64,000 nt of DNA from Impatiens glandulifera (Eukaryota > Streptophyta > Magnoliopsida > Ericales > Balsaminaceae), in NCBI RefSeq assembly GCF_907164915.1, contig NC_061869.1, positions 20,251,125 to 20,315,124 on the forward strand. The letters run 5' to 3'. The stretch's first letter is position 1. Each line of letters begins with the position of its first letter. Below, piece by piece: positions 1 through 12,460 of the stretch. The translations under genes were made by a program, and so were the position numbers. The notes under the pieces are model-generated. The model was given only the letters and a program-made list of their open reading frames with translations, searched no databases and had not been told where the DNA came from.

Positions 1-462
1 ATTGAATTGATAAAATAATATTTTACAAGTATATATATTTTATTTAACTTATCTAATATTCTCTTTTTAAACTTACCTCAATTAATTTTTAAAATAATAA
101 AAATTAAAATTTATTAATAATTTTTTTTTATGATTTATAATAATATAAGACTTTTAAATGTGGATCTATATAACGCAATTAAACGTAAGATTTTAACAGA
201 GGTATAAAAAATAAAAAACCATAGTTAGAGATAAGACTTTAACTATACGGTATAAAAAACCGCAGTTAAAGATAAGATTTTTAACTACGGTTTTTATATA
301 CCACAGTTAAATGTAAGACTTTTAAAGGCGGTTTTATATACCGCAGTTAAATGTAAGACTTTTAAAGGCGGTTTTATATACCACAGTTAAAAACAAGTTA
401 TTAACTACGGTTTTAAATACCGCCGTAAAATTTCGCCGTTAAAAACACATTTTTTACTAGTG
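1..462. mobile_element. Terminal portion of a CACTA-like DNA transposon
   Basis: The segment ends in TTTTTTACTAGTG; read on the other strand it starts CACTAGTAAAAAATG, the typical CACTA (EnSpm/CMC) terminus. Just inside are subterminal repeats of the CCGCAGTTAAATGTAAG type: two nearly exact 40-bp copies start at 301 and 341, and degenerate direct and inverted versions lie between 190 and 450 (ACCGCAGTTAAA / TTAACTACGGT). Dense subterminal repeats are where CACTA transposases bind. The next base, 463, begins sequence that the tandem repeats at 4570 and 8677 share, so 462/463 is a clean insertion edge. The other end and any transposase lie outside the window, so the expected 3-bp target duplication cannot be confirmed. 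Confidence 0.6.
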
Positions 463-1119
463 GATATTGTGTTTATCAGATTTTACTATGTTTGTGATTT
501 TAACGTTTTAATCACATTTTCTCAATTTTAAAATCTTTAATATTAACAAAATATACATAATTCTAACTACCTTGAAATTACTTTGTATAACTTATAATAG
601 ACATATATCTTAAAATTTCAATTAATTAGATTTTATAATTATATTTGATGGTGGTTCAAGTGGGAGACTATTCTATTCATTTATGTTAACAATTTAAAAC
701 AATTTTATACTTCAAGACAAAGATGATTCTATATTATTAGTTTTTTTAATTTATTAGTTTATTAATTTAAGTTAAATATTTTTCTCAATGATTTATAAAG
801 ATAACCAATAAGTACACCTATGTTTTTTTCTACTAATAATTTTAAAAATCTTCAATAAAATATAATATATAATATAAATATTTGTATTATAAAGTACTTA
901 TATTATTCAGGTTTGACATATAATATTTCTATTACTTTAAATAAACTTTTACATTATAAAATTTTTAAAAAAGAAACACTTAATTTTTAAATTCTTTAAA
1001 TCTCAATTTCAATTTTTTCCAATAAAATATGGTGATATTAGTGTCAATTAAAAAAATTGACATTCACTATTTACAAAAACATTGATATATATATTTTTAT
1101 ATATATATATTATTAATAT

Positions 1120-1770
1120 GTAATCAAATATTAATCATATTTCATTTCCAAAACAAAAATATAAGTCACTTTTTCTTTAAGTTAATTTAAGGTGTTTATT
1201 AGTATTAAATATTTTATTTTTTATATAGCATAATGATATTTTAAAATGGATGTTTACTATATAAAAATTTAGTTTAGGAACTATATATGGAAATTAATCA
1301 ATAGTATTAAATATATCTCTATCTAAAAAAAAATATTCAATTTAATAAATTACCTACATCTAATTTGTATTAAACAAATAAAATTTATTTCTAGAATCTA
1401 AGAGGATTATAACAAGTTTAATCTAATTTTAAGTTTTACCAAATATTAATATATATATAATTAAATATTAATAAAATTTCATTTTAAAAATAAATAAATA
1501 AGTCATTTTTTCTTTATATTATTTTATTATTTTTAATAGTACTAAATATGTTATTCTTAGGTAGTAAAATGATATTTTAAAATTTATGTTTACTGAATTA
1601 AATATTTTTAGGAGATATTCAGGTAAATAAATCTAAAATATTAAAAAAGTCTCTATCTAAATAAAAAAATATTTTTTATTAATTCATTAATTAAATCATA
1701 TTTTATATTATACATAAAAGGTATTTCAAGAATCTAGGTAGGATTACAAAAAGATTTATACAATTTTTAT
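1120..1770. repeat. Internal ~330-bp duplication inside each 4.1-kb unit
   Basis: Two diverged blocks follow each other, about 1120-1430 and 1440-1770. Both contain in the same order CAAATATTAAT, ATTTCATTT, AAGTCA followed by TTTTTCTTTA, TAGTA-TAAATAT, AATGATATTTTAAAAT, ATGTTTACT, TCTCTATCTAAA and TTTC-AGAATCTA-G-GGATTA. The same pair recurs at about 5220-5870 and 9320-9960, so this duplication predates amplification of the 4.1-kb unit. Confidence 0.65.
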
Positions 1771-1821
1771 TTATTATATAATTTTAATATAAATTCAAGT
1801 GTTTGAAATTATCTATAGAAC

Positions 1822-1870
1822 TATATAAATATAGAAGTTGTTATAACGTTCTTCCTAATATATTTACTCT
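1822..1870 (+). promoter_or_regulatory. TATA-like promoter candidate in the tandem unit
   Basis: AACTATATAAATATAGAAG is followed by a pyrimidine-rich stretch (TCTCATCTTCTCTAACTCC) some 45 bp downstream, as in plant core promoters. It is preserved in all three copies (about 5931 and 10031 in the others). In such AT-rich DNA a TATA match alone means little; the CT-rich leader and conservation between copies are the only extra support. Confidence 0.22.
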
Positions 1871-4569
1871 CATCTTCTCTAACTCCTTCATAATTCTACC
1901 ATTATGAATTTTTAATTTTTTTTCAATCAGTATTTTAATGCTTTCAATTTTATTATATTTTCTACATAAAATGAGAAATATTGTATATTAATTTCTCTAA
2001 ATGGTCTTCTTTCAGCATGTTAATCGAACAATTTTTTCATTCCTAGAATTAACATCTGAGGGCCACAATTATTCCTCGAGAAAAATATATTTGTACTCTT
2101 TATCTTGTTTTAGTCAATTAATTTGATTTCGTTTATTAACACTATTCTCTTATTTTTAAAATACTTTATTATTTATAATAGTTAAAGAGTAATAATTTTA
2201 TCAAGCATTACAAGGAAAGAATTTTGTATTTTAGACGAATTTTTCAAAAAATAAATATTTGTTTCGAGATTTCTGATAGATAGAAAGTATCAATAATAAG
2301 GTACAGATTTATGATGGCTTATATAGACTTATTATAAGTTAGTAAGATTTCATATACTTGTGTTTGATGTTTGTAAACATCCAATTCATTTATATCTTAA
2401 TCAAACTAATTTTTGATATCTTTATATAAACCATTGTAGATATATAACTTAATATTAATACATATCGTTTTATAAATTTCAACAAAATGTATTTTTTTTA
2501 TTGAATTTCAAGTGTACCTTTTTATTTCTTAATAATAACATTATTGTCTGAATTTGTGTTCTGTTTTTTAACTTAAGTACTCTAAATCTAATAAGATTCT
2601 TAAATATGAGTGATTGTGTCATTAATTGAAGAGAATCATGATTTGCTTGGAGGGATGGAGTGGAGTCTTATGAAATGATTTTGCGGATTAATTAGAATTT
2701 GATATAAACAAAATATTATTGAGAATGAGGACTTTAAGAATCTCAATGATGCAGGCCATGATCATTAATAATGTTATGTTGTATAACGTGGAGCTATTTG
2801 TATTTACATTAATTTTGTTTATTATTTTTTCTTTGATATATCGTTTAAAATACTCTAGGTAATTTAGAAGTAAATGTTTCATTTATTATTATTATTATTT
2901 TATCGATCCTCTATATCAACTTTACAAATATGGGTTATTGTTGTCAAATCTAAATTAATAGTAGTTCTCTCTAAATAAAATTATATTAATGATAAATAAT
3001 TATATTTATAAATTCAGATAAAATAAATTTTAAACTTTGTGCACATATTAATTTGAAACTTGAATTATAAATATGGAATAATGTTTTTTAATAACAAATT
3101 TGAAAACAAATCAAGAAGAGAATAATCATTCTTCCATTACATAGAATTTGAAATTACAAAAAATTACTTTTAACAAATATGTGATTTAATTAAATATTTA
3201 GATTTTAATATATGATTGTTAAAAAATAAATGATTATGTGTATAAAGTGGTAAAAATATTACTATACAAGAATATTAATTTTATAATATTTAATTTGAAT
3301 TTAAAATAAAATTTTAACTCTTTTTAAATGTTAGCTTGAATTAGAGTTTATAAAATATTAAGTATTAGTTTTTTATTTCAAACTAAAAATAAGGAAAAGA
3401 ATTGAAAATTGATTAAAAATAGTGTAATATCTCAATGACAATTAGTATATTATAATTCCTACCCAAAAAAATTATATCAAATTAAACATATGAAAAATTA
3501 AGATGGTTTCAATTGTTTGACCTAATAAATAAAAGTCCATAATCCAAGATATAGAAGCAGGTATTTAATTAAACTTTCACCCATTTATAAAATCCCAAAA
3601 ATCATTGATTTCTTGTGTATTAGAATATCATATTATATTATTTATACCTAAATTTGTTCAAATAATATTTGTAATGAGTTTATGCATTTCTCTTTCAATA
3701 TAAAAATAATCAATAAATAATGTTATTTTATTATTTTAATATTTTGACTTATTTAATATAATCTACTTTTCTTAATAATAAATATTTTTAAATTCTTCAT
3801 TTGATTTAAAATTATAGCAAATATTTCTCCACTAATAAGAGATATTCCTGAAATAAATAAAATTCTATCCAAAATTTGTAAGCAACTTTAATAAATATGT
3901 CAAAGTAGTTACCAAACTAATTAATTTCTTATATTACTATACAATAATAAAACATTGATTTATTATTTAAATATTAAAGTATATAAACAAATAAATTAAT
4001 TTAAAAAAATATATATTCTAAGTTGGTTAGATAGCCTCACTTTCAAATTTGTTTATTTTTATAAATAGTTTAGATATAATATCTCGTTTAATGTAAGTTT
4101 AACACCAATATTACCATTTATAATCTTATAATTTTATAATTAACCATTTCATGTTTTAAAAGAGGATCACCTATTAACAAACTATTTCCATTTACTTACT
4201 ATTACAAAAATATATATTATCAAAACTAATCATTACAAATGAAAATTAAATTAATTATTTTTTAAATAATAATAAAGTCTCAAACTTACCCTTACATTCA
4301 CACAATAAGTATACGGATCTATTATTAATTTAAATGAAATATATTAATTTCTCACTAATACAAATTAAGACATAAAAAAATTAATTATTTTTACAACTAT
4401 ACCGAATACGACAAAGAAATTGAATAGTTTCATACTTATACAGAATACGACAAATACATTCAAAAATTTCACATTTTTGCATAATATGACAAAGAAATTG
4501 AATTGTTTGAAGGTTTAAGATATTTTTGTAGTATAATAGTATACTTCATTATTTATATAGTCTAATATC

Positions 4570-7500
4570 GATATTGTGTTTATCAGATTTTACTATGTTT
4601 GTGATTTTAACGTTTTAATCACATTTTCTCAATTTTAAAAAGCTTTAATATTAACCAAATATACCTAATTTTAATTACCTTGAAATTACTTTGTATAACT
4701 TATTATAGACATATATCTTAAAATTTCAATTAATTAGATTTTATAATTATATTTGATGGTGGTTCAAGTGGGAGACTATACTATTCATTTATGTTAACAA
4801 TTTAAAATTATTTTATACTTCAAGACAAAGATGATTCTATATTATTAGTTTTTTTAATTTATTAGTTTATTAATTTAAGTTAAATATTTTTCTCAATGAT
4901 TTATAAAGATAACCAATAAGTACACCTATGTTATTTTTCTACTAATAATTTTAAAAAATCTTCAATTAAATATAATATATAATATAAATATTTGTATTAT
5001 AAAGTGCTTATATTATTCAGGTTTGACATATAATATTTCTATTACATTAAATAAACTTTTAAATTATAAATTTTTTTTAAAAAGAAACATTTAATTTTTA
5101 AATTTTTTAAATCTCAATTTCAATTTTTTCCGATAAAATATGGTGATATTAGTGTATAATTAAAAAATTGACATTCACTATTTACCAAAACATTGATATA
5201 TATATTTTTATATATATATTATTAATATGTAATCAAATATTAATAATATTTCATTTCCAAAACAAAAATATAAGTCACTTTTTCTTTACCTTAATTTAAG
5301 GTGTTTAATAGTATTAAATATTTTATTTTTTATATAGCATAATGATATTTTAAAATGGATGTTTACTATATAAAAATTTAGTTTAGGAATTATATATGGA
5401 AATTAATCAATAGTATTAAATATATATCTATCTAAAAAAAATATTCAATTTAATAAATTACCTACATCTAATTTGTATTAAACAAATAAAATTTATTTCT
5501 AGAATATAAGAGGATTATAACAAGTTTAATATAATTTTAAGTTTTACCAAATATTAATATATATATATATAATTAAATATTAATAATATTTCATTTTAAA
5601 AATAAATAAGTCATTTTTTCTTTATATTATTTTATTATTTTTAATAGTACTAAATATGTTATTCTTAGGTAGTAAAATGATATTTTAAAATTTATGTTTA
5701 CTGAATTAAATATTTTTTAGGAGATATTCAGGTAAGTAAATCTAAAATATTAAAAAAGTCTCTATCTAAATAAAAAAGTATTTTTTATTAATAAATTATT
5801 TAAAACATATTTTATATTATACATAAAAGGTATTTCAAGAATCTAGGTAGGATTACAAAAAGATTTATACAATTTTTATTTATTATATTATTTTAATATA
5901 AATTCAAGTGTTTGGAATTATCTATAGAACTATATAAATATAGAAGTTGTTATAACGTTCTTCCTCGTACTCTCATCTTCTCTAACTCCTTCATAATTCT
6001 ATCATTATGAATTTTTAATTTTTTTCAATCAGTATTTTAATGCTTTTAATTTTATTATATTTACTACATAAAATGAGAAATATTGTATATTAATTTCTCT
6101 AAATGGTCTTCTTTCAGCATGTTAATGGAACAATTTTTTCATTCCTAGAATTAACATCTGATGGCCACAATTATTCCTCGAGAAAAATATTTTTGTACTC
6201 TTTATCTTGTTTTAGTCAATTAATTTGATTTCGTTTATTAACACTATTCTCTTATTTTTAAAATACTTTATTATTTATAATAGTTAAAGAGTAATAATTT
6301 TATCAAGCATTACTAGGAAAGAATTTTGTATTTTAGATGAATTTTTCAAAAAATAAATATTTGTTTCGAGATTTCTGATAGATAGAAAGTATCAATAATA
6401 AGGTACAGATTTATGATGGCTTATATAGACTTATTATAAGTTAGTAAGATTTTATATACTTGTGTTTGTGTTTGATGTTTGTAAACATCCAATTCATTTA
6501 TATCTTAATCAAACTAATTTTTGATATCTTTATATAAACCATTGTAGATATATAACTTAATATTAATACATATCGTTTTATAAATTTCAACAAAATGTAT
6601 TTTTTTATTGAATTTCAAGTGTACCTTTTTATTTCTTAATAATAACATTATTGTCTGAATTTGTGTTCTGTTTTTTAACTTAAGTACTCTAAATCTAATA
6701 AGATTCTTAAATATGAGTGATTGTGTCATTAATTGAAGAGCATCATGATTTGCTTGGAGGGATGGAGTGGAGTCTTATGAAATGATTTTGCGGATTAATT
6801 AGAATTTGATATAAACAAAATGTTATTGAGAACGAGGACTTTAAGAATCTCAATGATGCAGGACATGACCATTAATAATGTTATGTTGTATAAGGTGGAG
6901 CTATTTGTATTTACATTAATTTTGTTTATTATTTTTTCTTTGATATATCGTTTAAAATACTCTAGGTAATTTAGAAGTAAAATGTTTCATTTATTATTAT
7001 TATTATTTTATCGATCCTCTATATCAACTTTACAAATATGGGTTATTGTTGTCAAATCTAGATTAATAGTAGTTCTCTCTAAATAAAATTTTATTAATGA
7101 TAAATAATTATATTTATAAATTCAGATAAAATAAATTTTAAACTTTGTGCACATATTAATTTGAAACTTGAATTATAAATATGGAATAATGTTTTTTTAA
7201 TAACAAATTTGAAATCAAATCAAGAAGAGAATAATCATTCTTCCATTACATAGAATTTGAAATTACAAAAAATTACTTTTAACAAATATGTGATTTAATT
7301 AAATAATTAGATTTTAATATATGATTGTTAAAAAATAAATGATTATGTGTATAAAGTGGTAAAAATATTACAATACAAGAATATTAATTTTATAATACTT
7401 AATTTGAATTTAAAATAAAATTTTAACTCTTTTTAAATGTTAGCTTGAATTAGAGTTTATAAAATATTAAGTATTATTTTTTATTTCAAACAAAAATAAG

Positions 7501-8676
7501 GAAAAGAATTGAAAATTGATTAAAAATAGTGTAATATCTCAATGACAATTAGTATATTATAATTCCTACCCAAAAATATTATATCAAATTAAACATATGA
7601 AAAATTAAGATGGTTTCAATTGTTTGACCTAATAAATAAAAGTTCATAATCCAACATATAGAAGCAAGTTTTTGAATTAAACTATCACCCATTTATAAAA
7701 TCCCAAAAATCATTAATTACTTGTGTATTAGAATATCATATTATATTATTTATACCTAAATTTGTTCAAATAATATTTGTAATGAGTTTATGCATTTCTC
7801 TCTTTCAATATAAAAATAATCAATAAATAATGTTATTTTATTATTTTAATATTTTGACTTATTTAATATAATCTACTTTTTTTAATAATAAATATTTTTA
7901 AATTCTTCATTTGATTTAAAATTATAACAAATATTTCTCCACTAATAAGAGATATTCCTGAAATAAATAAAATTCTATCCAAAATTTGTAAGCATCTTTA
8001 ATAAATATGTCAAAGTAGTTACCAAACTAATTAATTTCTTATATTACTATACAATAATAAAACATTGATTTATTATTTAAATATTAAAGTATATAAACAA
8101 ATAAATTAATTTAAAAAAAATATATTCTAAGTTGGTTAGATAGCCTCACTTTCAAATTTGTTTATTTTTGTAAATAGTTTACAAATAATATCTCGTTTAA
8201 TGTAAGTTTAACACCAATATTACCATTTATAATCTTATAATTTTATAATTAACCATTTCATGTTTTAAAAGAGGATCACCTATTAACAAACCATTTCCAT
8301 TTACTTACTCTTACAAAATATATATTATCAAAACTAATCATTACAAATGAAAATTATATTAATTATTTTTAAATAATAATAAAGTCTCAAACTTACCATT
8401 ACATTCACGCAATAAGTATACGGATCTATTACTAATTTAAATGAAATATATTAATTTCTCACTTATACAAATTAAGACATAAAAAAATTAATTATTTTTA
8501 CAAATATACCGAATACGACAAAGAAATTGAATAGTTTCATACTTATACAGAATACGACAAATACATTAAAAAATTTCACATTTTTGTATAATACGACAAA
8601 GAAACTGAATTGTTTGAAGGTTTGAGATATTTTTGTAGTATAATAGTATACTTCATTATTTATATAGTCTAATATC
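4570..8676. repeat. 4.1-kb tandem repeat, copy 2
   Basis: Complete middle copy, starting GATATTGTGTTTATCAG and running into the same sequence at 8677. It has small indels relative to copy 1, for example a TGTTTG duplication near 6465. Near its right end (about 8505-8620) are three spaced occurrences of AATACGACAAA-like words at roughly 50-bp intervals, a small internal repeat also present at 4400-4510 in copy 1. No gene recognised. Confidence 0.9.
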
Positions 8677-11600
8677 GATATTGTGTTTATCAGATTTTAC
8701 TATGTTTGTGATTTTAACGTTTTAATCACATTTTTTCAATTTTAAAAAGCTTTAATATTAACCAAATATACCTAATTCTAACTACCTTGAAATTACTTTG
8801 TATAACTTATTATAGACATATATCTTAAAATTTCAATTAATTAGATTTTATAATTATATTTGATGGTGGTTCAAGTGGGAGACTATTCTATTCATTTATG
8901 TTAACAATTTTATACTTCAAGACAAAGATGATTCTATATTATTAGTTTTTTTTTAATTTATTAGTTTATTAATTTAAGTTAAATATTTTTCTCAATGATT
9001 TATAAAGATAACCAATAAGTACACCTATGTTTTTTTTCTACTAATAATTTTAAAAAATCTTCAATTAAATATAATATATATAATATAATTATTTGTATTA
9101 TAAAGTGCTTATATTATTCAGGTTTGACATATAATATTTCTATTACATTAAATAAACTTTAACATTATAAAAATTTTAAAAAAGAAACACTTAATTTTTA
9201 AATTCTTTAAATCTCAATTTAGATTTTTTCCGATAAAATATGGTGATATTAGTGTATAATTAAAAAAATTGACATTCACTATTTACAAAAACATTGATAT
9301 ATATATTTATATATATATTATTAATATCTAATCAAATATTAATAATATTTCATTTCCAAAACAAAAATATAAGTCACTTTTTCTTTAAGTTAATTTAAGG
9401 TGTTTAATAGTATTAAATATTTTATTTTTTATATAGCATAATGATATTTTAAAATGGATGTTTACTATATAAAAATTTAGTTTAGGAACTATATATGGAA
9501 ATTAATCAATAGTATTAAATTTATCTCTATCTAAAAAACCTATTCAATAAAATAAATTACCTACATCTAATTTGTATTAAACAAATAAAATTTATTTCTA
9601 GAATCTAAGAGGATTATAACAAGGTTAATATAATTTTAAGTTTTACCAAATATTAATATATATATAATTAAATATTAATAATATTTCATTTTAAAAATAA
9701 ATAAATAAGAAATTTTTTCTTTATATTATTTTTTTTATTTTTAATAGTACTAAATATGTTATTCTTAGGTGGTTAAATGATATTTTAAAATTTTTGTTTA
9801 CTGAATTAAATATTTTTTAGGAGATATTCAGGTAAATAAATCTAAAATGTTAAAAAAGTCTCTATCTAAATAAAAAATTATTTTTTATTAATTAATTAAT
9901 TAAATCATATTTTATATTATACCTAAAAGGTATTTCAAGAATCTAGGTAGGATTACAAAAAGATTTATACAATTTTTATTTATTATATTATTTTAATATA
10001 AATTCAAGTGTTTGGAATTATTTATAGAACTATATAAATATAGAAGTTGTTATAACGTTCTTCCTCATACTCTCATCTTCTCTAACTCCTTCATCAATCT
10101 ATCATTATGAATTTTTAATTTTTTTCGTTCACTATTTTAATGTTTTTAATTTTATTATATTTACTACATAAAATGAGAAATATTGTATATTAATTTCTCT
10201 AAATGGTCTTCTTTCAGCATGTTAATGGAACAATTTTTTCATTCATAGAATTAACATCTGATGGCAAGAATTATTCCTCGAGAAAAATATATTTGTACTC
10301 TTTATCTTGTTTTAGTCAATTAATTTGATTTCGTTTATTAACACTATTCTCTTATTTTTAAAATACTTTATTATTTATAATAGTTAAAGAGTAATAATTT
10401 TATCAAGCATTACTAGGAAAGAATTTTGTATTTTAGACGAATTTTGTATTTTAGACGAATTTTTCAAAAAATAAATATTTGTTTCGAGATTTCTGATAGA
10501 TAGAAAGTATCAATAATAAGGTACAAATTTATGATGGCTTATATAGACTTATTATAAGTTAGTAAGATTTCATATACTTGTGTTTGATGTTTGTAAACAT
10601 CCAATTCATTTATATTTTAATCAAACTAATTTTTGATATCTTTATATAAACCATTGTAGATATATAACTTAATATTAATACATATCGTTTTATAAATTTC
10701 AACAAAATTTATTTTTTTTATTGAATTTCAAGTGTACCTATTTATTTCTTAATAATAACATTATTGTCTGAATTTGTGTTATGTTTTTTAACTTAAGTAA
10801 TCTAAATCTAATAAGATTCTTAAATATGAGTGATTGTGTCATTAATTGAAGAGCATCATGATTTGCTTGAAGGGATGGAGTGGAGTCTTATGAAATGATT
10901 TTGCGGATTAATTAGAATTTGATATAAACAAAATATTATTGAGAATGAGGACTTTAAGAATCTCAATGATGCAGGACATGACCATTAATAATGTTATGTT
11001 GTATAAGGTGGAGCTATTTGTATTTACATTAATTTTATTTATTAATTTTTCTTTGATATATCGTTTTAAATACTCTTCTGGGTAATTTAGAAGTAAAATG
11101 TTTCATTTATTATTATTATTATTATTTTATCGATCCTCTATATCAACTTTACAAATATGGGTTATTGTTGTCCAATCTAGATTAATAGTAATTCTCTCTA
11201 AATAACATTATATTAATGATAAATAATTATATTTATAAATTCAGATAAAATAAATTTTAAACTTTGTGCACATAGTAATTTGAAACTTGAATTATAAATA
11301 TGGAATAATGTTTTTTTAATAACAAATTTGAAAACAAATCAAGAAGAGAATAATCATTCTTCCATTACATAGAATTTGAAATTACAAAAAATTACTTTTA
11401 ACAAATATGTGATTTAATTAAATAATTAGATTTTAATATATGATTGTTAAAAAATAAATGATTATGTGTATAAAGTGGTAAAAATATTACAATACAAGAA
11501 TATTAATTTTATAATATTTAATTTGAATTTAAAATAAAATTTTAACTCTTTTTAAATGTTAGATTGAATTAGAGTTTATAAAATATTAAGTATTAGTTTT

Positions 11601-12457
11601 TTATTTCAAACTAAAAATAAGAAAAAGAATTGAAAATTGATTAAAAATAGTGTAATATCTCAATGAATATTAGTATATTATAATTCCTACCAAAAAAAAT
11701 TATATCAAATTAAACATATGAAAAATTAAGGTCGTTTCAATTGTTTGACCTAATAAATAAAAGTCCATAATCCTAGATAATAATCCAAGATATAGAAGCA
11801 GGTTTTTGAATTAAACTTTCACCCATTTATAAAATCCCAAAAATCATTGATTTCTTGTGTATTAGAATATCATATTATATTATTTATACCTAAATTTGTT
11901 CACATAATATTTGTAATGAGTTTATGCATTTCTCTCTTTCAACATAAAAATAATCAATAAATAATGTTATTTTATTATTTTAATATTTTGACTTATTTAA
12001 TATAATCTACTTTTCTTAATAATAAATATTTTTAAATTCTTCATTTGAATTAAAATTATAACAAATATTTCTCCATCAATAAGAGATATTCATGAAATAA
12101 ATAAAATTCTATCCAAAATTTGTAAGCATCTTTAATAAATATGTCAAAGTAGTTACCAAACTAATTAATTTCTTATATTACTATTCAATAATAAAACATT
12201 GATTTATTATTTAAATATTAAAGTATATAAACAAATAAATTAATTTGAAAATAGCATCACTTTCAAATTTGTTTATTTTTGTAAATAGTTTAGATATAAT
12301 ATCTCGTTTAATGCAAGTTTAACACCAATATTACAATTTATAATCTTATAATTTTATAATTAACCATTTCATGTTTTAAAAGAGGACCACCTATTAACAA
12401 ACGATCTCCATTTACTTACTCTTACAAAATATATACTATCAAAACTAATCATTACAA
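8677..12457. repeat. 4.1-kb tandem repeat, copy 3, truncated
   Basis: Third copy, about 3.78 kb. It follows copy 2 until CTAATCATTACAAATGAAA near 12461, where copies 1 and 2 go on with TTAAATTAATT / TTATATTAATT but this copy switches into a copia reverse-transcriptase reading frame. About 330 bp of the unit are missing. Internal differences include a duplicated GAATTTTGTATTTTAGAC near 10440 and a roughly 20-bp duplication near 11775. No gene recognised. Confidence 0.88.
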
Positions 12458-12460
12458 ATG

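Larger units (their letters stand above)
463..4569. repeat. 4.1-kb tandem repeat, copy 1
   Basis: First of three head-to-tail copies of a ~4107-bp AT-rich unit. The phase is set by GATATTGTGTTTATCAG, found at 463, 4570 and 8677. The copies align along their whole length by eye with scattered substitutions and small indels. I find no convincing gene: the longest frames are short and AT-rich. Every copy has a TATA-like stretch (TATATAAATATA, 1822-1833 here) followed by a pyrimidine-rich segment, and a short open stretch after an AG acceptor-like site (about 2018-2120 here). The left edge is cut by the CACTA end, so the array may continue beyond it. Confidence 0.9.

Noticed and set aside
2688..2882. 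Small ORFs in the 4.1-kb units (also 6514-6729)
   Set aside because: AT-rich chance frames; not preserved among the three copies.
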